A stretch of DNA of 64,000 nt from Chondromyces crocatus (GTDB lineage: Bacteria > Myxococcota_A > Polyangia > Polyangiales > Polyangiaceae), in assembly GCF_001189295.1 (NCBI RefSeq), contig NZ_CP012159.1, forward strand, positions 10,125,856 through 10,189,855, in the 5' to 3' direction. Under the pieces are notes generated by a model that was given only the letters and a program-made list of their open reading frames with translations, was not told where the DNA came from and searched no databases. Made by a program: the position numbers and the translations under genes. Below, in pieces: positions 16,109 through 24,708 of this stretch (positions are counted from its first letter, which is position 1; every line of letters begins with the position of its first letter).

Positions 16109-17554
16109 ATGCAAGCCGAGACGGCGCTGGGGGGCGCGGGGGACCAGGAGCGAGGAGCGGGGAAGGCCGAGGGAGCGCCAGCTGAAGGCGCGTCAGCTGA
16201 GGGTGCGCAGGGAGAGGGCGTGCAGGGAGAGGGTGCGCCAGCGGAGGGGGGCGCGGGCGCACGTCCAGTGAGCGCGGGAGAGCGGCTCACGCTCCTCGAT
16301 ACGCTGCGGGGGTTCGCGCTGGGTGGGGTGTTCCTGTCGAACCTCTATGTGTGGCACAGCGGGCGCGCGTTCTTGCCGCCGGAGCGCATCAAGGAGCTGA
16401 GCGCGGACCCGGTGAACATGGCGATCGGCATGGTGCTGGGGTTCACCTTGTTCAACAAGGCGATGACCGTGTTCACCTTCCTGTTCGGCCTGGGGTTCAT
16501 GATCCAGGTGGAGCGGGCCGAGGCGCGTGGCGAGGCGGCTGGGCGCTGGTACACGCGGCGACTCCTGGTGCTGCTCGGGATCGCGGCGTGCCATCTGTCG
16601 TTCCTCTGGTACGGCGACATCCTGAGCACGTACGCGCTGGTCGGGTTCGGGCTGCTGCTCTTTCGTCGCGCCTCGGCGAAGGCGCTGCTCGGGTGGGGGG
16701 TGGGTCTCCTTCTGGTCTCCGAGGTGGCCGCCGATTTCGTGCGCACCTGGCTGCCTCCTCTCCTGAACTCACCGGAGGAACTCGCGGAGGTGAAGAAGGC
16801 CCAGGAGGCGTGGAACGCGCAGCTCTTCGCGGATCTCACGAGCAGCTCGTACGCCACCCTGGTGGCGGCGAACGTGAAGGCGTGGTGGTGGATGCTCACG
16901 CGCCCCGGCATCTTGATCGCGAATGCGGGCGTGCTGGGGAAGTTCTTGATCGGGGCCTACTTCGGACGTCGACGGCTGTTCCACGATGTGACGCAGCACC
17001 GGCAGCTGTTCCGGCGCATGCTCGGCTGGGGGTTGCTGGCGGGGAGCATCGGCGGGGGCGTGGGGCTCTGGCTCCGGTACGCGCACCTGCACGACAAGAT
17101 CGGGCCGGACAGCCTGCTGCCGAAGATCGTGAGCTTCCCAGCGCGGGAGCTGGGGACGCTGGGGATGGCGGCGTTCTACATCGCCGCGGTGGCGCTGCTC
17201 TACCAGGGTGTCCAGTGGCGGCGTGTGCTGTCGTGGATCGCGCCGGCAGGGCAGATGGCGCTCACGAACTACCTGAGCCAGAGCGCGCTCGCGCTGATGA
17301 TCTTCACCGGGGTGGGGTTCGGGCTGCTGGGGCAGCTCAACTCGCTGGGATGTGTGGTGCTGGTCGCGGTGCTGTTCACGGGGCAGGTGATCGTGAGTCG
17401 GCTGTGGCTCACCCATTTCCGCTTCGGTCCCGCCGAGTGGGTGTGGCGTTCGTTGACCTACGGCAAGGCGCAGCCGATGCGCCGGAACAGGGCGACGGCG
17501 ACGGGAGGTGTCACGGGGGTGGCGGTCGAAGAGACGGGGCGCTCGGAGGGATAG
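16109..17554 (+). CDS. DUF418 domain membrane protein (YeiB-like)
   Basis: A 481-residue polytopic membrane protein. After an unusual low-complexity N-terminus of ~45 residues with repeated EGA motifs, the sequence begins the family pattern with LTLLDTLRGFALGGVFLSN, then MTVFTFLFGLGFMIQVERAE and WYTRRLLVLLGIAACHLSFL. The DUF418 domain forms the C-terminal half, ending with GQMALTNYLSQSALALMIF and FRFGPAEWVWRSLTYGK. These proteins resemble acyltransferase-3-type membrane proteins; their substrate is unknown. It lies 92 bases after the ybdD-like gene, but it is probably separate in function. Confidence 0.92.
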   Translation: MQAETALGGAGDQERGAGKAEGAPAEGASAEGAQGEGVQGEGAPAEGGAGARPVSAGERLTLLDTLRGFALGGVFLSNLYVWHSGRAFLPPERIKELSADPVNMAIGMVLGFTLFNKAMTVFTFLFGLGFMIQVERAEARGEAAGRWYTRRLLVLLGIAACHLSFLWYGDILSTYALVGFGLLLFRRASAKALLGWGVGLLLVSEVAADFVRTWLPPLLNSPEELAEVKKAQEAWNAQLFADLTSSSYATLVAANVKAWWWMLTRPGILIANAGVLGKFLIGAYFGRRRLFHDVTQHRQLFRRMLGWGLLAGSIGGGVGLWLRYAHLHDKIGPDSLLPKIVSFPARELGTLGMAAFYIAAVALLYQGVQWRRVLSWIAPAGQMALTNYLSQSALALMIFTGVGFGLLGQLNSLGCVVLVAVLFTGQVIVSRLWLTHFRFGPAEWVWRSLTYGKAQPMRRNRATATGGVTGVAVEETGRSEG

Positions 17555-17737
17555 GCAACGCGTCGAGGATGCCACCGGATTCCTGGACGGGTTCCGGGGC
17601 ATCCGGGCGTTCGACGTCGAGCGAGAGAGCCACGTCTCCGCAGGCATCGCCGTCGGTGTACGCGCGCTTCCTGGGACGCAGTTTCGCGGGCGGAGACAGT
17701 TTGTGCCGTGGGCTGGCGGCCCCGGGGGACTTCATTT

Positions 17738-18808
17738 ATGAACCGAGCCGTGGGATTGCCCTCTCGAGAGCACGATGGCGCAATGCTCGCATCCTGGCGT
17801 TCACGCCCCGTGGTGCGCGCGCTCGTCGCCTCGGCGATCGGACTGCTGGCCCTGATGCCGACCGTGGGGGGTGGCCCCCCTGCCCTGGCCAAGGAGAAGG
17901 GCGGAGGTCAGGGGACGTTCGAGCACGGCTGCCGTGTGCAGAAGCCACAGGCTTTCTTGCAGCGGAAGTCGTTCGTGATCGGGGGAATGCTGGACGGGAC
18001 GAAGCAGACGAAGGCCGTGCGCTACCTGAGCGAGCACTACGGCTACGTCGACGAGAAGCTCACCGCAGCGTGGAGCTCGGAGAGCGCCCTGGGTCAGGCC
18101 AAGTCGGTGCGGTTCATGGGGTTGCCCATCTCCGTGCATGCGCGGATCGCGCCCGCGCTCTCCTGCGTGGAGAAGCGCATTCAGCAGACCTGCCGTGGGA
18201 AATCGGCCTACACGCCGCGGGCCATCGGTGGGTTCAGGGGGGCGAACACGTACCGGGGTGGCGAGGTGTCGAACCACCTGTTCGGAATCGCCATCGACAT
18301 CGATCCGGACCGCAATCCCTGCTGCGGCTGCGTGGATCCGTGGCCGAGTCATCCACTGTGCAAGCTCAAGGTGCGCAACGCGCAGGAGCGGATGGCGATG
18401 CCGTCGTGCTGGGTCAAGGCGTTCGAGCGCTTCGGGTTCTACTGGCTCGGAGACGATACGCTCGAGGATACGATGCACTTCGAGTTCCTCGGCGATCCCG
18501 ACAAGATCACCCGGACGTCGAAGAAGCACGGGGCCGAGAAGGCGGGGGCGAAGGGGTCCGAGAAGGCGTCCGGGGAGAAGGGGGGGGCCAAGAAGGGGAG
18601 CGAGAAGCCCTCCAGCAAGAAGGCAATGGACAAGAAGGCGACGGACAAGGCGGGGGCCAAGAAGGGGGCTTCGAAGAAGGTTCCCACGACGAAGAAGGCG
18701 CCCGCCGTGAAGAAGAGCCCCGCCCCGACGCCGCTGGAGGCGCAACCCTCGGAGGAGCGAGGGGCCGAGGAGCCGGCAGGCGAGGCTCTGTCCGGCGAGA
18801 ATCCGTAG
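17738..18808 (+). CDS. Secreted M15 family peptidase with a Lys/Ala-rich (histone H1-like) tail
   Basis: A protein of up to 356 residues. The signal peptide is best seen from the ATG at 17783 (RPVVRALVASAIGLLALMP, cleavage after PALA); an ATG at 17738 has GGGGGA upstream and is the annotated start. The catalytic domain has the M15/VanY zinc signature SNHLFGIAIDID (His and Asp ligands) and a later MHFEF His, with paired cysteines including PCCGC. M15 enzymes are D-Ala-D-Ala carboxypeptidases or endopeptidases of peptidoglycan. The last ~100 residues are Lys/Ala/Gly/Ser repeats such as KKGSEKPSSKK, like histone H1 or AlgP tails. A cationic tail could bind cell wall polymers or DNA; its role is inferred. 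Confidence 0.85.
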   Translation: MNRAVGLPSREHDGAMLASWRSRPVVRALVASAIGLLALMPTVGGGPPALAKEKGGGQGTFEHGCRVQKPQAFLQRKSFVIGGMLDGTKQTKAVRYLSEHYGYVDEKLTAAWSSESALGQAKSVRFMGLPISVHARIAPALSCVEKRIQQTCRGKSAYTPRAIGGFRGANTYRGGEVSNHLFGIAIDIDPDRNPCCGCVDPWPSHPLCKLKVRNAQERMAMPSCWVKAFERFGFYWLGDDTLEDTMHFEFLGDPDKITRTSKKHGAEKAGAKGSEKASGEKGGAKKGSEKPSSKKAMDKKATDKAGAKKGASKKVPTTKKAPAVKKSPAPTPLEAQPSEERGAEEPAGEALSGENP

Positions 18809-18895
18809 GAACATCAGGCGACTCGAGCCGCCTTCGCGCGTCCCCGAGGGAGCTTTCGCTTTGGGTCAGCGCGCTGGCCCGCTACCCTCCAGGCC

Positions 18896-20473
18896 ATGAG
18901 GGTCTGGACTGATGGAACCACTCACCTCGTCGTAAGCGCGCGTGGCCTGGACATTCACCGCGCCGGGCAGACCACGGCGCGTCGAGAGTTGCAGGGAAGC
19001 CCGTCCGGGGGGTGGCCTTCGCGGCACGTGCTGGCGGTGACGTCACGCGAGCCGCTGCGGGCCTGGGTGGGTCAAGGAGCCGCGGTGCGGCGCGTGGCGC
19101 AAGGTGAGGAGTGGCAGGTGGGTCGACCCGTGCCGGCGTATGTGCTGGATGCGGTGGGGCTGAGCGATGGGCGGGTGCTGGCCTGCATCGGGCCGGCGCG
19201 GGCACCGGAAGAGGGGCCGCCACGGCGGGCACGCCTGATGGTGCTGGACGAGGAGGTGCAGGACCTCGATGGCGTCGAGGAGATCGCAATCCCTGCAGCG
19301 ACGCGCATCCGGTGGCCGGGCGGCATCTGGGCCGAGGGCGAGGTGCCCTGGCCCGAGGAAGAGGACGACGAGGAGGACGACGAGCCGACGCTGCTCGACG
19401 CGCTGGCCGTGGCGTGTCCTCTGCGGGACGGGGCGGCATCGTACGATCCCGTGACCTGCACGCTGAACGAGCACGGTGTGGCGCTGGCCGGCGCGTACGC
19501 TGGGCTCGTGGTGGCCCTGCCAGCAGGAGGGGGGTCGCCCGACTTCGCGCTCCGGGTGCCCACGCAGCGTGACAACACGGAGATCCACGCGGCGCGGACG
19601 CCCGCCGGGGTGGTGGTGGTGATCTGCGTGGAACGGCAGGAGTCGGCGATCCTTCACCTCGCCCCCGATGGGCGGGTGCTCGCGCACCGGGACAAGGCCG
19701 GCAAAGACACGCTGATCGGGCTGGGGCCGCCCGTGGTCCAGGGAGACCGGGTGCTGGTCTACGAGGCCGGGGGTGGGGTCGGTGGGGAGCGGCTGCACGA
19801 GCTTTCGCTGGCCGATCTAAAGATCACGAAGTCGGTGGAGGGCGCCGGGAAGCAGCGGGGAGAGCTCTCCGTGGCGAGCGGCGCGGGGGGAGCGCCGGTG
19901 GTGCTCGGGCTCGGTGAGACGGCGAGTATCGTGGAGCGGGGAGGTCGGGGTCGGGTGATGATCAAGGCGCTGGAGCCGCCGCCGCCGCCGCCGCCCAAGC
20001 CCTTGCCCAGAACGGGTCCCGCGCGCGCCGCAGGGCCGCCCTCGCTGGCGCTCGCAGGTCCTGGAGAGCCGCGGACCTGGGTGGTGCCCGCAGGCGAGAC
20101 GCTGCGGCTGAAGATCCCGTTCACGAACCACGGGGGGCCAGGAAAAGGGCTGGCCATCGAGGTGAGTGGCCCAGGCCTGATGGCAGGGCTCGTGAAGCCC
20201 GAGCGGGCCACGGTGGGCGAGGTGGAGATGCCCCTCGAGGTGCGTGGGTCCATGGCGCGTCTGGAGCTGCCGGATTTCGCGATCCTCCCGGGGCTGCTGG
20301 AGCGGGGGCCGAAGAACAGTCCGCTTCCGGATCCTGCGGCCCAGCAGCTCCGGCTGGAGCTGCTGGGGGCGAAGGCCGGAACGGGGGTGCTCACCGTGCG
20401 GCTCATTCCCCTCGGGACGCCAGCAGGGCGAGGGTCGGTGCTCCAGGGCAAGAGCCTGACGGTGACCGGCTGA
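18896..20473 (+). CDS. Hypothetical protein with beta-rich repeats and a proline hinge
   Basis: A 525-residue protein that I do not recognise. There is no signal peptide or membrane helix. Residues 1-340 alternate short beta-like segments (LVVSARGLDIHRAG, VLACIGPARAPEEG, VVVICVERQESAILHLAPDG), suggesting a beta-propeller. An acidic loop, PEEEDDEEDDEPT, lies near 160. A PPPPPPP hinge near 362 separates a C-terminal domain of ~130 residues with LRLKIPFTNHGGPGKG and a pattern like an immunoglobulin-type beta sandwich. The last residues (LTVTG) and the stop codon lie in the first unit of a tandem repeat that continues downstream, so the 3' end may be variable. Confidence 0.75.
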   Translation: MRVWTDGTTHLVVSARGLDIHRAGQTTARRELQGSPSGGWPSRHVLAVTSREPLRAWVGQGAAVRRVAQGEEWQVGRPVPAYVLDAVGLSDGRVLACIGPARAPEEGPPRRARLMVLDEEVQDLDGVEEIAIPAATRIRWPGGIWAEGEVPWPEEEDDEEDDEPTLLDALAVACPLRDGAASYDPVTCTLNEHGVALAGAYAGLVVALPAGGGSPDFALRVPTQRDNTEIHAARTPAGVVVVICVERQESAILHLAPDGRVLAHRDKAGKDTLIGLGPPVVQGDRVLVYEAGGGVGGERLHELSLADLKITKSVEGAGKQRGELSVASGAGGAPVVLGLGETASIVERGGRGRVMIKALEPPPPPPPKPLPRTGPARAAGPPSLALAGPGEPRTWVVPAGETLRLKIPFTNHGGPGKGLAIEVSGPGLMAGLVKPERATVGEVEMPLEVRGSMARLELPDFAILPGLLERGPKNSPLPDPAAQQLRLELLGAKAGTGVLTVRLIPLGTPAGRGSVLQGKSLTVTG

Positions 20474-20580
20474 ATACCTGATGGTGACCGGCTGAGTGTC
20501 TGACGGTGACCGGCTGAGCGTCTGATGGTGCTCGGCCGGCGTCTGACGGGATTGGCCGGCGTCTGATGGGGATTGGCCGA
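20456..20580. repeat. Decaying ~22-bp tandem repeat at a convergent gene boundary
   Basis: Six units of about 22, 22, 22, 21, 20 and 17 bp share CTGAYGGTGACCGGCTGAGT-like sequence. The first unit includes the stop codon of the gene at 18896; the later units lose the ACCGGCTGA core in favour of GGCCGGCGT. The array fills most of the gap before the stop of the minus-strand gene at 20605. Each unit carries a TGA in the frame of the upstream gene. Confidence 0.8.
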
Positions 20581-20604
20581 AGGAGGGAGGAAACCTCCGT
20601 CCCT

Positions 20605-21990
20605 TCACTTGGCGAGATAGTCTCGCGTGATGGCCTTGGGCTTCGCGAGAGGAGCCGCTGGCGCGGGGGGGGCGAGCACGGTCGATCCGTAGCCTTCGTC
20701 CGAGACCTGGTAGCTGTTGAGGTGACCGGCTCGGGTGGGTTCTGACCTGGCTTCGGCCGCGGCGACATTGTGGATGAAGCGCTCCACGGCTTCCTCGTTG
20801 GTCTGGCCGGAGGCCACGGGCCGCTTCTCGGCTCGGGCTTCCTGAGCCGCCGTGAGCGCGTCCTGTGCAGCCGTGCCGATGAGGGCGTCCTCGAACAAGA
20901 GGAAGAGCTTGCGGTTCATGAAGAAGCGCACGCCGCGGACCTGGCCGTCGACCGCATAGGCAAAGCCGACCACGTCTTCCACGGCCTCGACCTGACGGAG
21001 CCAGGCGGAGGCGGAGGCGGCGAGGGTCTGGCGTTCACGCGCCACGTCGCCGTGCTCGACGGCAGCGACGAGGGTCTCCGAGGGGGTCTGGGTCTGGTGC
21101 GCGCGGTTGACCTCGCCGACCTTGGACCAGACCTCTCCTTGGTCGCGCTTGTACTGGCCCGCCTCGCGGACTTTGGACGAGGCGAGCATCTTCATCGTGC
21201 TGAACTTGCCTTCGGTCGACTCGCCACTGCGGATGCCCGTCCAGCGACCGCGCTCGACGCAGAAGGCGTCGACGGGAGCCTGGGTGCGCGCAGCGACCAG
21301 GAAGTCCTGTCCGATCTGTCGGTCTTGCTTGCCCCCCTTCACGATGGTCCCCGCGAGGACGAGGATGGGGAGGTCGCCGTTGTTCTCGATGATGAGGGTG
21401 TTGACCTGAGCGCCGTCGCCCGAGACGTTGCCGTAGTGTCGGTGGTGGTGCCGAGGTCGCTGGGTCTGGGTCTGGGATGCGCGGGCCTGCACCGGCAGCG
21501 GGATCGGGTCGTTCTGGGGTGGCTCTGCCTGCTGTTCGGCATGGGGCGCGGTGTCGGCCGCTGGTTCCAGCTCTCGAACCACGGCCGTGCCTTTCTCCAG
21601 CGCTTCGTCGAGCGTGGTGAACTCACCGATGTCCTCCTGGGTGCTGGCGCGGATGGGAAACACCGCCAGGTTCCCGAAGACCTTGGGGGAGCCGACCGTG
21701 TGGCCGTCGTCGATGGGTCGGCCCGGGATCTTCTTGGGCGTGGCGAGGCCCGCGACACGCTGGGGATCTGGAGCCTTCGGGTCTCCACGCGAAGCCGCCG
21801 GCTCCTTCGACGAGGAGTCCGACGGGGCATTGCTCGCGGCAGTCACGGCCACGCTGCCCAGGCCCGTGTCGCCCGAACCCGTCTGAAGGGCTTTCCTGGA
21901 GCAGCCCATGAGCAAGGCCAGGGTGAACCAGAACGCGAGCACACCCCTCCCCGTCCGGTGAAGCCCGCCACACCAGTCACGTCTCCACAT
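20605..21990 (-). CDS. Lipoprotein with an ARPP-1-like domain
   Basis: A 461-residue protein starting at 21990, where GAGGTGG precedes the ATG. The N-terminus is a lipoprotein signal (FWFTLALLMGCSRK, lipobox LMGC). A low-complexity stretch follows, then a domain beginning FGNLAVFPIRASTQEDIGEF and TTLDEALEKGTAVVRELE, continuing with VNTLIIENNGDLPILVLAGT, IVKGGKQDRQIGQDFLVAAR and VDAFCVERGRW. This order matches the ARPP-1 domain described from comparative genomics of ADP-ribosylglycohydrolase and rhodanese-phosphatase neighbourhoods; its biochemical function is unknown. The protein is likely anchored in the outer or inner membrane. It is divergent from the sulfatase-like gene, with 143 bases between starts. 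Confidence 0.8.
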   Translation of the reverse strand: MWRRDWCGGLHRTGRGVLAFWFTLALLMGCSRKALQTGSGDTGLGSVAVTAASNAPSDSSSKEPAASRGDPKAPDPQRVAGLATPKKIPGRPIDDGHTVGSPKVFGNLAVFPIRASTQEDIGEFTTLDEALEKGTAVVRELEPAADTAPHAEQQAEPPQNDPIPLPVQARASQTQTQRPRHHHRHYGNVSGDGAQVNTLIIENNGDLPILVLAGTIVKGGKQDRQIGQDFLVAARTQAPVDAFCVERGRWTGIRSGESTEGKFSTMKMLASSKVREAGQYKRDQGEVWSKVGEVNRAHQTQTPSETLVAAVEHGDVARERQTLAASASAWLRQVEAVEDVVGFAYAVDGQVRGVRFFMNRKLFLLFEDALIGTAAQDALTAAQEARAEKRPVASGQTNEEAVERFIHNVAAAEARSEPTRAGHLNSYQVSDEGYGSTVLAPPAPAAPLAKPKAITRDYLAK

Positions 21991-22133
21991 GTTCCACCTC
22001 GCCCGCCTTGAAACGGACGTGGGAGGAAAATGATCTGTGCCGCGGTGCCTTTCTGAAAACGACACCGCTGCGAGCGAGACGGGGAGGAGGCTCACTGGCG
22101 CGGCATGATCCCTGCTGGACTTCACGGCGGGTG

Positions 22134-24434
22134 ATGCTGGTGCTACTGCCGCGCGCCATGGCGCGAGGCTCTCAAAACCCCCCGGCGCCCGGTCAGGCCT
22201 CCCCGCCTGCCGCGCTCCCCCCTCCGTCCACCGAGGGCTGGACCACTCGCCTGGGCGAGGCGTGTCTGCTCGGTCTCGGCGTCGCCTCGCTGGCTGCCGT
22301 CCCCACGGGCTTGCGCACTGCTGGCTCAGGAGGGGCGTTTCTCGAGGGGATCCTCGTGGGTGCTGCCGCGCTCCTGCCGCTCATCACCCTGGCGCTCGCG
22401 CTGGCGCGCGCGGCTGGGCGGGGGTTCCGCGGGATCGTGGGACAGGGCTCGGCGCGGCTCTCGGTGCTGCGGATTGCGCTCTGGATCGGTGTGGCGATGC
22501 CGCTGCTGGCGGGGCTCGCCGCGCTCCTGAAGGCGGTCACCAACCACCGGGGGCTCGCCGGAGCGACGTTCGGGGTCTTCGGGTTGCTGGTGGTCGCGGC
22601 CGCGGCGCTGGTCGCGCACCGCCTCGTGGTGCTGGGGGAGCGCCTGGCTGCGCGAGGAACCCACCCCTGGCTCCTCTCGGCTGCGGGGACGGCCATCGGG
22701 GTCGTGCCGCTGCTGATCGTCGCATCGCCGCTGGCGAGTGGAGGCGGCGAGGGGAGCGCTCAGGCCATCCGCGCCGCCCTCGTGGATGGGGCCATCGCGC
22801 TCGTGGCGACGGCGCTCGTGGCGAGCCTCGCCCTCAACGCAGGGACGCGGCGGGCTGCGCGTCTCGCTGGCGTTCCAGCGGCAGCGCTCGTGCTGATCTC
22901 GGCCGCGGCGCGCCTGGAGTCGTCGCCACCGCTCGGGCGCGCGGTGCGGGCAGGTGGCGGTCTGGCGGCCACGTTGCTCGGCGCGCTGGAGCGCTGGACC
23001 GATCGTGACGGGGACGGTGAAGGGGCGCATTTCGGGGGCCACGACTGCGATGAGGGAGACTCGAGCCGACACCCGAGCGCCCTCGAGATCCCGGGAGATG
23101 GGATCGATCAGGACTGCGATGGGATCGATCCGGAGCACGAAGCGCCGCTCCGCCTCGCCGCCGTCACGCCGACCGCCGCAGCGACCGCGGTGCTCGACGG
23201 GGTCCCTGCGCTGACGAAGGGACCCGGCGCGGCGTCGCCGTCCGGAGGGGCGGGGACGGCCGGGGATCGACCCGACATCGTTCTAGTCACGCTGGATACG
23301 GTCCGCGCGGACCACACGTCGGCTTACGGCTACGAGCGCGATACGACACCCCGGCTCAAGGAACTCGCCTCGCGGGGCGTTCTGTTCGAGCGCGCTTATG
23401 CGCCGGGGAGTGACACGCAGCGGGCCATCGCACCGCTGGTGATGGGCCGGCGTCTGAGCAGCGTCGCCCGTGACCGGCGGGAGTGGCCCACGCTGTTTGC
23501 GGAGAATGATTCGGTGGCGGAGCGGCTGAAGCGCGCCGGTTACGTCACCGGGGCCGTCAGCTCGTTCACCTGGATCAGCGAGGAGCGCGGTTTCGCTCAG
23601 GGCTTCGATCGTTTCGAGGAAGCCTTCCGCGACGCGCACCCCGAGCGCGAGGTCACGGGGCAGCACGCAGTGCGACGGGCGACGCACATCCTCGAGGCGT
23701 TCGCGAAGCGCACCGAGCCACTCTTCCTCTGGGTCCACCTCTTCGACGCCCACGATCGCTACGTGGAGCACCGGGGCATTCGCTTCGGCAAGGGGCCAGC
23801 CGCCACCTACGATGGCGAGATTGCTTATGTAGATCAGCAGGTAGGCGCGCTGGTCGAGGCCATCACGACCGGGCCTCGGGCGCGGAAGACCGCCATCATC
23901 GTGCACGGGTCGCACGGAGAGGCGCTGGGGGAACACGATGTGTCAGGGCATGGTGTGGAGGTCTACGAGGAGGCCATCCGGGTTCCTCTCGTGATCGTCC
24001 TGCCCCCTGGTCATGCCAGAACGGCTCCTGCAGCGGCCGAAGGGGACACCGGTGCGAGCGCGGGGGGTCAACGCTACAAGACCCCGGTGAGCACGGTGGA
24101 CATCGCTCCGACGATCCTGGAGATCGCGGCTGCGCAGGCGGAGGCGAAGGGCATCGAGGGGAGCTCTCTGCTCGCCGTGGCTCAGGGGGACCTGTCCGTT
24201 CAGCGGAGCCCCGTCTACGTGCGCGGAGGCCGTCGGGGTGCCCTGATTGATTGGCCCCTCAAGCTGGTGGTGGTGGAGCGCAAAAAGCGGAATCGTCACC
24301 TGCTCTTCGACCTGGACACGGACCCGGGCGAGCAACGCGATCTGTCGTCGGCGCGCGGGGAGGACCGGGAACGGATGGTGACGGCGTGGGAAGAGGCGGA
24401 GGCGAAAGCGAGCGCCGGCGCCCCCGCCCGCTGA
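22134..24434 (+). CDS. Membrane sulfatase-like protein with MopE-type metal-binding motif
   Basis: A protein of about 766 residues. The N-terminal ~300 residues hold five or six hydrophobic segments. A MopE-like putative metal-binding motif follows (DRDGDGEGAHFGGHDCDEGD, then a DGIDQDCDGID unit). The C-terminal domain belongs to the alkaline phosphatase/sulfatase superfamily: VTLDTVRADHTSAYGYERDT, TPRLKELASRGVLFERAYAP, and LFLWVHLFDAHDRYVEH. The nucleophile region reads GSDTQRAIAPL instead of C/S-x-P-x-R, and the usual DHGE metal site reads GSHGEALGEH. It may therefore be a phosphotransferase-like or non-catalytic relative. Start could also be ATG 22158. A SUMF1-fold protein is encoded next. 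Confidence 0.85.
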   Translation: MLVLLPRAMARGSQNPPAPGQASPPAALPPPSTEGWTTRLGEACLLGLGVASLAAVPTGLRTAGSGGAFLEGILVGAAALLPLITLALALARAAGRGFRGIVGQGSARLSVLRIALWIGVAMPLLAGLAALLKAVTNHRGLAGATFGVFGLLVVAAAALVAHRLVVLGERLAARGTHPWLLSAAGTAIGVVPLLIVASPLASGGGEGSAQAIRAALVDGAIALVATALVASLALNAGTRRAARLAGVPAAALVLISAAARLESSPPLGRAVRAGGGLAATLLGALERWTDRDGDGEGAHFGGHDCDEGDSSRHPSALEIPGDGIDQDCDGIDPEHEAPLRLAAVTPTAAATAVLDGVPALTKGPGAASPSGGAGTAGDRPDIVLVTLDTVRADHTSAYGYERDTTPRLKELASRGVLFERAYAPGSDTQRAIAPLVMGRRLSSVARDRREWPTLFAENDSVAERLKRAGYVTGAVSSFTWISEERGFAQGFDRFEEAFRDAHPEREVTGQHAVRRATHILEAFAKRTEPLFLWVHLFDAHDRYVEHRGIRFGKGPAATYDGEIAYVDQQVGALVEAITTGPRARKTAIIVHGSHGEALGEHDVSGHGVEVYEEAIRVPLVIVLPPGHARTAPAAAEGDTGASAGGQRYKTPVSTVDIAPTILEIAAAQAEAKGIEGSSLLAVAQGDLSVQRSPVYVRGGRRGALIDWPLKLVVVERKKRNRHLLFDLDTDPGEQRDLSSARGEDRERMVTAWEEAEAKASAGAPAR

Positions 24435-24446
24435 CCCGCGATGGTG

Positions 24447-24466
24447 TGACGTCCTGAGGGGCGTCA
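24447..24466 (+). terminator. Candidate hairpin after the sulfatase-like gene
   Basis: TGACG and CGTCA pair around TCCTGAGGGG, whose own bases can extend the stem. It lies 13 bases after the stop. No U-tract is present. The remaining 240 bases to the next start show no gene. Confidence 0.3.
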
Positions 24467-24708
24467 TCCCGCGACGAGGCCTCAGCTCCACGACGGTTCC
24501 CTTTCTGGACGGCATGCCCTCGGTTGGCATTGGCGCTACGCCGCTACGGCGCTTTGCCGATTGACGCGAGGCGGCAGCAGGAGGGCGTGCGTCAAGGTCG
24601 TCCTCGGGGTTCGCGTCCACGAAAGAAGTCACGCGTCGCAGGCGTGCGGTATGCGCTCGAGGCGCAAGCATTTCTCCGCTCATCGACGTACACTGATGTG
24701 GGAACGTT

